This document shows positions 11,298 to 22,837 of a stretch of 64,000 nucleotides of DNA, piece by piece. The notes beneath the pieces are model-generated. The model saw only the letters and a list, made by a program, of their open reading frames with translations, made no database searches and was not told where the DNA came from. The stretch is from Pelobates cultripes (taxonomy: Eukaryota; Chordata; Amphibia; Anura; Pelobatidae), in contig OW240912.1 of NCBI GenBank assembly GCA_933207985.1, positions 255,050,518-255,114,517 of the forward strand, given 5' to 3'. Both the position numbers and the translations under genes were made by a program. Within the stretch, counting starts at the first letter, position 1; every line of letters begins with the position of its first letter.

Positions 11298-12912
11298 TTT
11301 TTTTGTCAATCTGTATTTTATTGAGGCATATTAGATGGGATACAGAATAGAGAGAGGGAAATGTGCATTTAGAATACAGTACAGGGCTCAATAACAGTGG
11401 TATCTAACATTTCCTTAATATTTGTACCTCTTTTTTATGTTTTATGGTTTAACGTTGCTTTTGTAAACAGGTTTAGGCAATATGCAATTTAAGTCGCTTA
11501 ACATTGACTAGTTGTAACAGGTTAAGTGAGCAAGTTTTGTATAGGGTGATTGCGTAAGCTCAGTAGTTCCCTGTTGTGTAAAATTAACTCAAATAATAAG
11601 AACACGCTAACATAATAAGCGATTAACTGCTTGCAAATACTGACGTGTCTATATCCCCAGGCACCCCCCACTGCTATCTGCCATACGTGCAGTGGTATAT
11701 GAGCAGACTGGCTAACGTCCAGGCTCCAACAAATAAATATCTATTTCAGCATATTCAAAATCAGGTTAGGGAGACATAGTAAATGAGGGAGAGCAGACTG
11801 CAGTGTGTGGGGGCCGTGTGACATATTAAGCTCAGCAATATATCATTACCAACAGCCATCAAACATGTAGGCGAAAGTTAAGCAGTGAATTCAAGTGAGG
11901 AGCAAAGGTTAAAGAGTTCTTTCAGTCCTCTTCATCCCATGCCTGTTCGTGGCCAGTTGTTGTCAGGAGAAGGAAGGCATGTGGGGTCAGTGCAGTGGTT
12001 GTGGGTGGAGGTCCCCCTCCAGCCCCAGGCCTTTATGGAGGGTGGCATCTTCGGACCTCTGACTCGAGGGCTCTGAGAGATCGAGGCACCCCCTTGTCGG
12101 GTGCAGGTGGAGCCGGTGTATCTTCGCCGTCTTCGGCGGGCAGTCCCCCTGCAGGGTGGTTGATGCTGCGGAGGTGGTTTCCTCACGGCCCTCTGCCTCG
12201 GCGGGCATTGTGCTTGCGTTGCTGGTTTGGGGTCAGTTGCTGTGCCCGGAGTGGGGCGCCTCTTCCCCTTAGTGTGTACTGTCTGCTTGTGCGGCTGTGT
12301 TTTTCTCTTTTCCCCATGGGCACGGTCGTGTTTACTCGTACCTGTTAGGGGTTGCAGGGTCACTTGAGGTGTTTGCAGCTTTTTATTTAGTTTGTGCCAG
12401 AATCGGGCAAAAGCAGCTTCTATGCGCCTCACATCTTCGCTGTCCGTTTCAGATTTGCAGTGCAGCTCGTCTGATGTGCTTGCCGCCGCCATTTTGGGTG
12501 CACCACGGGCCCGGCTGCCCTTGTGTTGCAGTTTGTCAGAGTGTTAGTGCAGCTTCTCACTGCCCTTGCTGTCGTTTGGTGCGGACCGAGATGACCCCCG
12601 TCGGTCCCGAGGGGGGGGGGGGGTAGAAGTGGTCAACCCCAAGGGCACTACATCCAGGTCAGTCAGCCCAGGGAGCGGCCGTCTCCCCGAAGCTCGATCT
12701 CCGGCAGGCCTCAGGGTGTCTCGTTGGGTCCTGGGGGGTTACAGGCTTGTATGTGGTATCGGGCGATTCCCCCGGGTGTCCCCTTCAAGGTAGCCTTCCT
12801 CTAGTGTGCGGCTGCACCGAGTTTTCGGGGTATTATCCCCAGAAAATGCTGAGTAAAGCGGGAGCTGAGGTTCAGCACAACCGCTCAGTCTAGATGCCAG
12901 GCTCCGCCCCCC
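11298..12912 (-). mobile_element. L1-derived non-autonomous element A (no ORF2)
   Basis: Read on the - strand, the element starts GGGGGGCGGAGCCTGG (12912 downwards) and ends with CAATAAAATACAGATTGAC plus a poly(A) run. A 16-bp target duplication, GGCCACAGCATTTTTT, flanks it (11282-11297 and 12913-12928). Net length is 1615 bp. An open stretch of 186 codons (12492-11932, - strand) starts MAAASTSDEL and is Arg/Lys/Pro-rich, with AAFARFWHKLNKKL near its N-terminus. It has no RT or endonuclease motif. The structure matches elements B (25462), C (42866) and D (48892). Confidence 0.75.
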
Positions 12913-12928
12913 GGCCACAGCATTTTTT

Positions 12929-13980
12929 ATCACAAACTAAATTACTGCATAACACATCCATAACTTTATTTATTAAATCTCTTCTTTTTCTGTAACCAAA
13001 AACGTTAGACAAAAATAAGCATAAATTAACCTATATACATATATAACTCCACACATACTGTTATACAGTGACCCAACCGTCCTTGCCAAGAAACATACAG
13101 TGGTTCCTAATCACCACTTCCTCTCACCTCCCCCTCGTCATAAAAATCATATGTTTCCAATGCCCGCCATCAGCCGACCTTATCCACGCTCGATGGGCAC
13201 GACACCTCAGGCAACTTAATGTTAACCGTTTGAAGCAGGGGAGGTTGAGACCTTACAAACTTGTTCATCTCATTCCATATACTTAAATGTAACCCCTCAA
13301 ACTCAATTGTAACCCCTCAAACTCAATTGGCAAGGACATACCCCCGGCTAGCTGTGACTAAATATACTAATAGGGCGGGCGGGAGGGGAGCTGTTTCCTG
13401 GCCCGAATCCCAAGTGGCACTGAGGTAAGACCTCCCCCACACTAACGTACACAGAGCATAATCCCACCCACACACTCTTTCCCAACCAATCCCATTCATC
13501 TATCCCCACACTCCTACATGTGCCCTTGTCCGCTTAGCTGCACGATCTCCCCAGGGCCTGTTCCTGCAGCTTCGCTATCAAACGTAGGAGCCTGTCTGGA
13601 CTAATTTATTTATTTATTTATTTATTTAAAATAATATGTTCTACTTTTTCACTGTGCATGTTGTAATGTAGTGCAATACCCACACCATTGGTCCCAATGT
13701 GCCAGCAGTATTTCAGTCACTAGTTTAACGTGGTAGGGTGTGAGGAGGAACAGTTTATTCTTGGCCCAAGTAATTGAAGCATTTATTGTGTTTAAAAGTG
13801 CAGTGGAGGAATATATAAAACACTCTTATCTTTGTACCGCTTATGTATCTTTGTTGTGACATTTTAGGACTTACAGGGACACTCCAGACCCCTAAAGCAC
13901 TTTAGCTTGCTGAAATGCTTTATGTTGAGTCATTCTCCCCTCTTGTCCGAAATACTATACCATTTCCACTAACCCTAATC
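12929..13980. other. Intergenic, no gene seen
   Basis: Non-coding. It holds a (TTTA)n run near 13603-13629, and a short MITE-like stem near 13870-13925 (GACACTCCAGACCCCTAAAG followed by GCTTGCTGAAATGC). I see no exon. Confidence 0.5.
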
Positions 13981-14009
13981 TAGTTCCCAATGGCCCACTG
14001 CATGATACT

Positions 14010-15250
14010 ATTAATTTTATGTTTTGGAATGTGGTGGGCGCAAATCAATCCTCACCCATCTCCATAGATTTAAACCCTCAGTGACCTTTCTGAAAGATCT
14101 CTATTTTAAATGTAAACATTCCTCCTTTTTAAAAGCCAAATGGATCTTACATTGCATTTCTGCCCCATATAAGTCTTATTCCAGAGGTGTGGCCATTTTG
14201 CTCCACACCTCCCTATCAAAATTATGCTTTTTTCACTCATCTGTTTGAACATATTGTCTCTTTTTCAGCTTCCAATATAATACTGGGTCAGCTACTTTAT
14301 AGATGTCGTGGACATCTCTGTGGACAGATTGGGTGCATCAAACTTGCCCACTCGCAGTTGGATCAGTATGCACTACATTCCCTATGCCTTCTTCTCCACT
14401 TGACTGAAGTTTGGAGACTATATAATAATAATGTCAGACAGACAGTATACACATACATTCATGGCACACCTCACCTCTTCCCAAATCGACTTCTTTCTTA
14501 TTTCAAATTCTCTCATTAATCACACAATTTAAACAGACATACACAATGTTGTTTCTGATCATCCCTCAGTGGAGCTGCAGCTCTCAAAATATAACTTTCA
14601 CTGGAGATTTTATGCTTACCTTTGTGCCAAAGACTCATTCAAGACAATGCTTGAATGAGGTAACATGGGCAAAATATTGAGATGATAATATTCAACATAT
14701 TGATGATCCAATTCTTTTATGGATATCCTCCAAGACAGTAATAAGGGGGCATATCATTTCCTATTTGGCTAAGGTCAAACTGGATTGCAACTTTAAATAT
14801 GAGATGCTCAATGCAGCCCATGCTGCCTACCATGCCTCGTCATTCCCAGAAACAAAAACCCAATACTTGGGGGGAGGGGTAGAAGGCTTCTCGACACACT
14901 CTTCCCATTAAAAGCAAAGTCTAATATTGAATAATTAAAAAAATTATTTCTATAGATGGGGTAATAAAACAAGTTAGCTACCGATGGCATTAGCTTCCCC
15001 CAAATCTTAATGTCCACCAATAATAAAAATATGGTACATTTAGTACATTTGGCATTTATTACACAGATCTATATAGCAGGGATTTAGATGGACCACAGGG
15101 AAAAATGCAGATGCTAAGGGAAGCAAGCTTGCCCCGGTTAACCAATCATCAAAGAGATGTCCTTAAAGCGGCTGAACTTACCTTTCCCCAATCGATTCCT
15201 TTTCTCTCCCTCTGTCAGGATCTGTTCTTCTGTTCTCCCTGTCTGCTCTA
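14010..15250 (+). pseudogene. L1 ORF2 relic, endonuclease and linker part
   Basis: Heavily mutated. Broken frames near 14025-14500 resemble the L1 AP-endonuclease. The clearest anchor is near 14550, where the frame reads VSDHPSVELQLSKYNFHW, the final SDH box of the endonuclease. Near 14720-14780 comes LLWISSKTVIRGHIISYLAK, matching the linker phrase (AHKTVIRGILI) of the intact L1 at 36278. Stops and frameshifts are frequent. It is an old, dead copy. Confidence 0.6.
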
Positions 15251-15689
15251 GTTTGCTTTAAATCTTAAGACAAAAGTAGGGACTATTTTTCTTATGGAGG
15301 TTTCTGACGCTTGACCAGCTTTGACCAGCGGAGGAACAAAGTGTGCTCCATTTCCAAAGCAATTTTCCCTCAATTCTCACCTTATCTCCGTGATCTCGTG
15401 ATGCTTCCTGTCAGTGTTCCTAAACACCCTGTCACTTAGACAGAACGCCGGTGTAACTACCGAATTTTGTCCTAACAGAATGAGAACAGTTTCTCCATTA
15501 GTGTTAGGATGCAATTCGGGACTTTGTTCGGATCTGAATTTCATTCAAATGAATGAAACTCCGATCCTATTTGTGCCGCGAATAGATAGCTCCCTAATTC
15601 TCATGGTATTGGGGAGCCATCTACCAAAAGGCTGAAAGACCTAAATTGGTCTTAAAGCCAAATTTATTAATACTAGTAAACTGAAGGGG

Positions 15690-15955
15690 AGCCTAAATGA
15701 CAATGGGAGGGACCTATCAACCCCCCCCCCCGGCCCCCACCCATGAGGTGGGGGCCCTAAATGAAAATAGGGGGGACAAGCTATTGTCCTCCCCCACGGC
15801 CCCCACCAATGAGCGGTGGGTGGTGGCCCTAAATAAAAATAGGGGGGACCTATTGTCCTCCCCCCGGCCCCCACCCATGAGTGATGGCTGGGGGTGCTAA
15901 ATTAAAATGGGGGGGACCTTTTGCCCTCCCCCCGGGACCCACCTTCCCCTGCTAG
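15690..15955 (+). repeat. GC-rich minisatellite, about 4 units of about 68 bp
   Basis: Units begin CCTAAATGACAATGGG (15691), CCTAAATGAAAATAGG (15758), CCTAAATAAAAATAGG (15829) and GCTAAATTAAAATGGG (15896). Each continues with GGGGACC..., a C-rich run and CCCACC.ATGAG. It lies in a repeat whose right end (GGATTCGGCCATGACAGTGC, then CACTTTAA near 16520) recurs as GGATTCGGCCATAACAGTTC with CGCTTTAA near 51080. The stretches 15250-15690 and 15955-16525 appear to belong to the same repeat and contain no gene. Confidence 0.75.
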
Positions 15956-16529
15956 TTAATAGATGCCCCACCATGGGGCCGTTTGTTGGAAGGGGGGGGG
16001 TTATTTTTAGGGGTATTCGGGAGATTTCAATTTCCCTTATGCTGGTAGGGGGGTCTTAGGAAGTGGCGGGGAGCACTGCTCCCTGCCGCTTCTATTTTTA
16101 CATTTTACAAGGAGGGAGCTGTGCGCCGGTAGCTCCCTCCTTGTAATAAACTAAACGAACAAAGAAACAAACACTGATATTCAGTGTTTGTTCATTTGAC
16201 ATTTCTATTCATTCCTTCGTCTTTCTGACGAATGAATAAATAGACGACATTCCCGTAGTGAATGCCCAAGTGTTTAACTGGGCATGTGCGGGAATTTCAC
16301 AGCGCCATCTAGTGTGGGCAGATGACGTTTCCCACAGGAACTTCATCTACACACACAAAGATGGCGGCACCCAGGACCTAGGTCCAGGCACAAAATAAAG
16401 ATTAAAAAATAGGTAAGATGAGGGGCTTAGCGGCATTTAGATGTGACTAGGGGGACAATTAGATGAAGTGAAGTCGGAAGGGGGGGTTAAAAAAAACTGG
16501 ATTCGGCCATGACAGTGCCACTTTAATGC

Positions 16530-17100
16530 CCCAATCACAGAACTGGAAATAAGTTGTGCTATATCATCATCAGGTCAGATGGCCTCAGCTTGGAATATTA
16601 TAAAATGCTCAATACACACCCTACCTTAAAATCCCTTTTCAACACCATTTATCTGGATCAGGCCTCCTTGGGGTAATTATCACAAGCACACATTGTCCTT
16701 CTTCAAATAATGGGGTATACACGCAGAATTGGTTTAATCCTATTGCTCCATAAAGTTATCGAACGAAGATTTAAAGATCCTTTCTAAAATCATTACTCAC
16801 ATATAGCAAACCTTCCTGCCTGACCTACTGCACCCTCAGCAGGTGGGATTTACTAGGGGATGCAAACGAGGGCATGGCACCCAGAGGGTCCCCATGCAAC
16901 AAAGTGTGGGCTACTGCAGGGTTATGGACATCCCATATTGCACATCAGTCTGCCCAGGTTTGCCCAAAACTGATGACACCATGGAGGGGAAAATAACCTC
17001 AATTGTCCCCTTGTTTTTTTTCTTCTCTTTTCCTTTTTCCTCTGACACAATATGCTATATGGTCACGTCGGGTACCACACTACCAACCTAACAGAAGAGC
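16530..17100 (+). pseudogene. Possible L1 RT relic
   Basis: Frames here faintly recall the L1 RT region: VIERRFKDPF near 16758 (cf. the fingers segment) and QVGFTRGCKRG near 16836 (cf. QVGFVPGR of intact copies). Many stops occur. It may be the continuation of the relic at 14010-15250 after insertion of the minisatellite-bearing repeat. From 17100 to 17880 I see only a 33-bp direct repeat (AGAGGGTTGTACAGAACAAT near 17443 and 17480). Confidence 0.35.
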
Positions 17101-18004
17101 CTCAATTTCACATTCCTGATTGTTTTGGTTTGATATTACATGAATATTTACATGATCATACAGGTAAACGGTGGTATTATCTTTTCCCAAATAATATGTT
17201 ACACCAATATGGTATCCTGTAACATACCGGGTTTTCATATTCGAATTCCTATAGATTTCCTAATTGCACTAATAGGTACATATTTAGCGTTATTATATAG
17301 ATACTACTTTTCAATGTTCTCTGGTCGTTCATGCCATATGGCACAGCTGTTTGCACATCTTATGGGCACTCAAACATATGATGATTTTAATAAGCTCCCC
17401 ACCACTTCTATTTTTGTTATAAATTAGTGTTTATTAAGATAAGAGGGTTGTACAGAACAATAATATCCACTACATTAGAGTTAGAGGGTTGTACAGAACA
17501 ATAACATCCACGACTTTGGAGTTTAATTTGTAAATATCCATGAATACTAAACTTCACTTTGCTTAACTTTGATCTTTCAGCTGTTCATATAAAGAGTTCT
17601 GAGCTGCATGGATAGCTAAGTACAGCCGCAAGATGCATTCACAGATCACAGAATGTCATTTGTTCGAAAATAAAGGGTGAATTTAGTCTAAACCAGATTT
17701 GAACAAGCAAACATATATTTTCGTCTGAATGTAATCGGACAAACCAAAATTTCCTATCCAACCCAAGTCTACTGTGGTTTTGTACTGGCATCAATATCAT
17801 TCAGGCATCTGTCAGGCAAACAAGGACTTATTAAAGCGGCACTTTCACAACTAAAGATAGAATATTTATGAAATACTCATTTTAGCTGTGTTGGAATTTC
17901 ACTGATATTCCAACCCATTCAAGAGATATACTGAGACAAAGAAGGGACCACTTACTAAGACTCAAGGCAGAGTCAATCTCGACAGCCATCAGAAGTGACA
18001 ATTG

Positions 18005-18130
18005 GCTGTGTCTAAGGATTTTTGGGTACACAGACGAAGATGATTTTGGCGCCCACCACCTCCCCCCAAGCATCTTCACCTGTGTGCCTCTTAACCCTTC
18101 TTTTGTTTCTTATCCACTTTTTTATATTTT
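18005..18130. mobile_element. hAT-like MITE end fragment
   Basis: AAGGATTTTTGGGTACACAG, then ACGAAGATG, and further on CATCTTCACCTGTGTGCCTC, reproduce the left end of the hAT MITE at 20335 (GGATTTTTAGGTACATAGGC, then ATCTTCACCTATGTGCCTCT). The terminal CAGGGCC is not preserved. Confidence 0.45.
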
Positions 18131-18195
18131 GTTCCCCAAAAGTTACTTTTCTGCCACCACCCCCTGGCTCATTAAGTTCAAAGAAAACCCCAGAC

Positions 18196-18720
18196 TTAAA
18201 GGGACACTATAGTCACCTGAACAACTTCAGCTTAATGAGGTTGTTCAGGTGAGAACTATAGCTCCCTGCAGCCTTTCTCATGTAAACACTGTACTTTCTG
18301 AGAAAATACAGTGTTTACATTGAAAGCTAGGAACACCTCCAGTTGCAGTCACTCAGAGTAAACCAGAGTGACTTCGGAGTTGATGGAGGCATAATATGCC
18401 TCCATCCACTCAGATCTGCTGTCAGCAGAGCACAGGGCAGCACTGTGCACAGCATCCTGTGATTCAGTATATCCTCCCTCTGCATGCAGACACTGAACTT
18501 TCCTCATAGAGATTAATTGATTCAATTCATCTCTATGAGGAGATGCTGATTGGCCAGGGCTGTGTCTGAATCATGCTGGCTCTGCCCCTGATCTGCCTCT
18601 TTGTCAGTCTCAGCCAATCCTATGAGGAAGCACTGTGATTGGATCAGACTACCACATGTCAGCAGACTGCTTGTTTTTTTGAGCATGCAGAGCTTAAAGC
18701 TTGAATACAGTAAGATTTTT
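18196..18720. mobile_element. piggyBac-like MITE, TTAA left end
   Basis: It starts TTAAAGGGACACTATAGTCA. It folds at once: CACCTGAACAACTTCAG is answered by GTTGTTCAGGTG. A second stem follows (GTAAACACTGTA with TACAGTGTTTAC). The same start recurs at 44966. The right end is not clear and probably lies before the microsatellite. Confidence 0.6.
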
Positions 18721-18749
18721 ACTATATTTGCGGAGGCAGGGGTTTCCCT

Positions 18750-19062
18750 TCCTCCCTGAATGCCTGTATGTATGCATATGTCTGTATGACAGTATGCCTG
18801 CATGTCTCTGTACGCAGGTATGTCTCTGTTTGTGTGTATGTCTCTGTATGTGTGTATGTCTCTGCCTGTATATCCCCATATAACTGTGTCTGTATTTCTC
18901 TATGTGACTGTCTCTGTATGTCTGTATGTCTCTGCCTGTGTGTCTATATGTATCTGCCTGCTTGTCTCTGTGTCTGTATGTCTCTGTATGATGTCTGTGT
19001 TTATATGATTGTGTGCCTGATAAACAATGCCTGGGTGCCTCTATGATTGTGTGAGTGTGTAT
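18750..19062. repeat. TCTGTATG-type microsatellite
   Basis: About 300 bp of imperfect repeats of TCTGTATG / TCTCTGTGTG. Open frames through it are low-complexity Cys/Val/Ser peptides and are not genes. Confidence 0.85.
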
Positions 19063-19587
19063 GTATTTTTTTTTTTCTCTTATTAAATATATTTAATGAA
19101 GAGTTCTTAATATTATGCTATGATTTTGTTGCATAATCATTTAGCTGTTCTTTCTAGATTAAAACAAGAGAGAAAACATAATTATTCATTTAACAAAGTT
19201 TAGGTACTCATACCCCTATTAGTTGAAGCCAGCATCTTGACACATGCAGTGCTGTTTGTTTGTTTGTTTTTTGTTGTTGTTTTTTTAAGAACAGCACCCA
19301 TTTTTATTTTTGGAAGTGCAGCATTGAATACACTAGTTGACACAGGCATAGAAACATACGCATTCTTGGACAAATGGCATTGATATTGGGCATAAAAAAA
19401 GATATGCTGCACTTTTTTTTTAAAGGTATAACAAACAACAGAACTACAGATCTTTTTGTGGCAGAGACCCTCTCTGCCTTAAATGCAAAGATTATACAGA
19501 ATGCAGTACGGCCTAGTGATTCACATCTCGCGAGGAAACTAAATCCTGTATAGTAGAGTAGACTAGGCCTGTCGTCAGTATATATGG

Positions 19588-20259
19588 TGTGACAGAAAGC
19601 AAGGAATTGTGCTGGAAGGAACCTATATACCTCCCCAGATTTTGCAAGGTTCTTACTTTGTGTAATTAGCCCCAGGGAAATGTGTTATGTTCTAATGAAT
19701 GTTGCAGTTTAAATATGTGTATATTTGGGCCCTGGGGTGGAGCACCTGGAGAGTAGGGTGGGCCAGTGCTCCACTCCACATTTTGGAAGTTGCTTGGTGA
19801 GAAGTCCAGTTCTGGAGTTTGAATCCTAATCTAACTCACCTGAAAAGGATTGGCAATTACCAGTGCTATTAAGTACTCCCCTGCCAAGGAAGAAGGGAGA
19901 TTGTGCTTGGTTTCTGTGAGTGGAAACAGAGAGCTGAAAACCCTGAAGCAGTAAGGCTGTTTATGTTTATGTTTATGTTTATGTTTATGTTTATGTTTAT
20001 GTTTATGTTGGGAAATGGACAAGCCATCCAACCCAGTTAGTTGATTATTTTGTTTAGTTAGTGCTCAGAAGAGCAAGGCTTTTGTTTGATATATTTTGTT
20101 ACCTTTATACCTTACTGTGCATTTATTTTGGAACCTCAATAAAAGAGCAAGTCAGTTTACCTCATCCAGCGTGTGAAGTGTCTCTAAAGCCTGAAAAGAC
20201 TGTGTGTAACACCCCAATCCCTGGACAAGGTACCAAGGGAAAGGAGTACTTTTGTCACA
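19588..20259 (+). repeat. LTR copy 1, + orientation
   Basis: 672 bp, TGTGACAG...TTTTGTCACA. It has AATAAA at 20138-20143 in the R/U5 zone. It carries an expanded (GTTTAT)n run near 19960-20008 (about 8 units) where copy 2 has about 2-3, which accounts for most of the 40-bp length difference. TGGTGGAGAATGC just after the LTR (20263 on) is in the place of a primer-binding site. Confidence 0.85.
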
Positions 20260-20769
20260 TATGGTGGAGAATGCGGGCAGCACACGGCAAAGTCTGTAAG
20301 TAGGGAGAAAGAGACTGCTGAGAAAATGGAGGATCAGGGCCGGTGCTTGGATTTTTAGGTACATAGGCGAAGATGCATTTTTCCGCCCCCCCCCTCAAAA
20401 AAAAAAATCTTCACCTATGTGCCTCTTAACCAGCCCCTCTCCCCTCCCTGACCATTAGTAGTGCCTTCCCTTCCCTGTCCCTTAGTGTTCTTCTCCCCCC
20501 CCCCACTTTTCCCTGTCTCTTGGTGTTTCTCTCCCATTCCCTCCCTGTCCCTTGGTGCACCCCACACCCCTTTAGTGGTCACACTCCCCTTCCTGGTGTG
20601 CCTCCTACCTCTATTGTTGCATTGCCGAGTGGAGCAGATCCCCTAAAGGAGCTTCAGTTTTCTGTACCCGGCCGGACTGACAGGGAGTGCTCTCTATGTG
20701 AGCACCTCCTGTCAGTCTGGCCAGGCACAGGAAACAGAAGTTCCTGTACCGCGCTCTGCTCCGCTACAC

Positions 20770-21412
20770 TCTGTACACACTGACAGTCACACACTCAATG
20801 ACAAACACACAGACGTCACTGACAGACACAGACTCATTGATCTGACACACACTCACTCATTGACACTGACAGACCCACACTGATTGACACTCATTGACAG
20901 ACACACTGATAGTCACACACAGACTCAATGACAAACATACTCTCACTGATTTGACAGACACACACTCATACACTGACAAACACACTCATCATACACTGAC
21001 AGACACACTCATACACTCACATGCACACACACTCATGCAATCACTCACAGACACACACACTGTCACTCACACACACTGTCGCTCACAGACACACACACAC
21101 TGTCGCTCACAGACACACACACACTGTCACTCACACACACTGTCGCTCACAGACACACACACACTGTCACTCACAGACACACACACTCTGTCACTCACAG
21201 GCACACACACACTGTCACTCACAGACACACACACACTCTGTCACTCACAGACACACACACTCTGTCACTCACAGACACACACACACTGTCACTCACAGAC
21301 ACACACACACTCTGTCACTCACAGACACACACACACTGTCACTCACAGACACACACACTGTCACTCACAGACACACACACACTGTCACTCACAGACACAC
21401 ACACACATCACA
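20770..21412. repeat. ACACACTGTCACTCACAG microsatellite
   Basis: About 640 bp of CA-rich repeats, settling from 21050 into units of roughly 22-26 bp (CACACTGTCACTCACAGACA). The long His/Thr/Ser frames through it are artefacts. Confidence 0.92.
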
Positions 21413-21530
21413 TACATTCACTAATTATTTTTATAACTACATATTTTCCACCCAGCCTCCCTACCTGGAGAGCTGGTGTGGATGATGGATCGGTCCCTGA
21501 GAGCTGGGGGGGCTGGTGCTGCTGGGAGGC

Positions 21531-21723
21531 GTGCGGCAGTGCTGTGATCAGGCGCGCGAGGGAGCTCTAATCTCCACCCTCTCCGCTCCCTCGCGGGCCG
21601 CCTACTGATGCTGCGGGATGACGTCATATTCCGGCTCCCGCGGCATCAGCAGACAGCGCGCGAGGGAGCGGAGAGGGTGGAGATTAGAGCTCCCTCGCGC
21701 GCCTGATCACAGCACTGCCGCAC
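21531..21723. repeat. 193-bp GC-rich palindrome in the hAT MITE
   Basis: Arms of about 90 bp: GTGCGGCAGTGCTGTGATCA pairs with TGATCACAGCACTGCCGCAC, and GGAGCTCTAATCTCCACCCT pairs with AGGGTGGAGATTAGAGCTCC. The centre is GGGATGACGTCATATTCCGG, containing a perfect CRE core TGACGTCA next to an Ets-like TTCCGG. Confidence 0.92.
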
Positions 21724-22837
21724 GCCGCGCCGGGGGTCGAGATGGTGGCCGGGCAGGAGGGAGAGCTTCCCTCCTGCCGGTCACTGAAATATTGCGCCCC
21801 CAGAGCCGGTGCGCACTAAGGCGGCCGCCTGTGCCGCCTTATGGACGCGCCGGCCCTGTGGAGGATGTCATGAAAGCTTTGCTCCAGTCCACTGCTGTAC
21901 AGCAAGAGACAAACAGGAGGACTGCAGAGACTAATGCAATACAGCAAGAGAGCATTTCAATGCTGCAGCAGCTTGTACTGGCTCAAAAGGAAAATACAGA
22001 TGCTTTATTCAAGCAAGTTGAAGCAACACAGGCAGCAGCGCATCAAGTGCTCAGAGAGGAGCAGCAGCGTGCCATATGTGTCATACAGCAGGAGATCCAG
22101 AGTCTATCACAAAGGCTGGCCAGGGATGCCACAGACTTACCACAATGTCCAAAGGTGATCAGAGTGAGTCACTACTTGCAAAAGATGGTATCCACAGATG
22201 ATGTAGAGGCCTATCTGATGGCATTTGAGCGAACCGCTGAGCGAGAAGGTTGGCCTGAAGCAGAATGGGCAAGTCTGCTAGCACCGTTTCTTACTGGTGA
22301 ATCCCAGAAAGCATACTATGATCTGGAACCAGCGGAAGCCAGTGACTACAAGAAGCTGAAAGCAGAAATACTGGCACGCCTGGGAGTGACAACAGCCGTC
22401 CGTGCCCAGAGATTTCATTCATGGACTTACAGCCTGGATAAAGCGATTCGTTCCCAGATGTTTGACTTGATACACCTTGCCAGAAAATGGTTGCAGCCAG
22501 AGATCAACTCACCCAGCCGCATTGTGGAGCAACCGGTGATGGAAAGATTCCTAAGAGGCTTACCTATTGGGCTTCGTCGGTGGGTCAGCCAGAGCAATCC
22601 CCAAACAGCTGACCAATTGGTTGAATTGGTTGAACAGTATATAGCAGCGGGAGAACTGCTTCAACCTCCTGGCCAAGAGAGACCCAAGAATCCGAAAACC
22701 TACAACCCCAGCAAATCTGGTAAGACTGTTCCAGGGAAAAGGGGGTCTTTTGATGAGAGAACAGGGTCTTATTACCCAAGAGACAATGTTAAAAGAGAAA
22801 AAGACTTTGGGAGGTGGGAAGAGCCTACAAATGAATC

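Larger units (their letters stand above)
20335..21858. mobile_element. hAT-type MITE inside Gag, 8-bp target duplication
   Basis: 1524 bp, starting CAGGGCCGGTGC and ending GCGCCGGCCCTG, flanked by the 8-bp repeat TGGAGGAT (20327-20334 and 21859-21866). It contains a CA-rich microsatellite and a very large GC palindrome, as in the copies at 9348 and 58759. It is non-coding. It was inserted after the gypsy-type element. Confidence 0.88.
20326..22837 (+). pseudogene. Gag of a Gmr1-like gypsy element with SCAN-like capsid, interrupted and truncated
   Basis: Gag forms the retrotransposon particle. The frame starts at ATG 20326, is interrupted after three codons by the hAT MITE, and resumes in frame at 21867. 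The downstream part has a Gln-rich coiled-coil segment (21890-22130), then a capsid-like domain: DDVEAYLMAFERTAE near 22198, followed by KWLQPEINSPSRI, MERFLRGLPIGLRRWV and QLVELVEQYIAA (22480-22650). That order and spacing match the SCAN domain, known to derive from the Gag capsid of Gmr1-type gypsy elements. A basic tail follows (to 22837), where the frame runs into the inverted LTR and ends at 22940 with LTR-encoded residues. The zinc knuckle and all of Pol are missing. The first ~80 codons of the present open frame (from 21618) come from the MITE, not Gag. Confidence 0.8.

Noticed and set aside
12297..12793. + strand frames of 75-109 codons in the 12.3-12.8 kb GC-rich part
   Set aside because: They lie antisense in L1-derived element A and show no conserved features.
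20770..21412. CRISPR-like regular repeats
   Set aside because: Units are tandem with no unique spacers, and the host is a vertebrate.
20894..21485. Two long His/Thr/Ser-rich frames
   Set aside because: Pure translation of the ACACACTGTCACTCACAG microsatellite.
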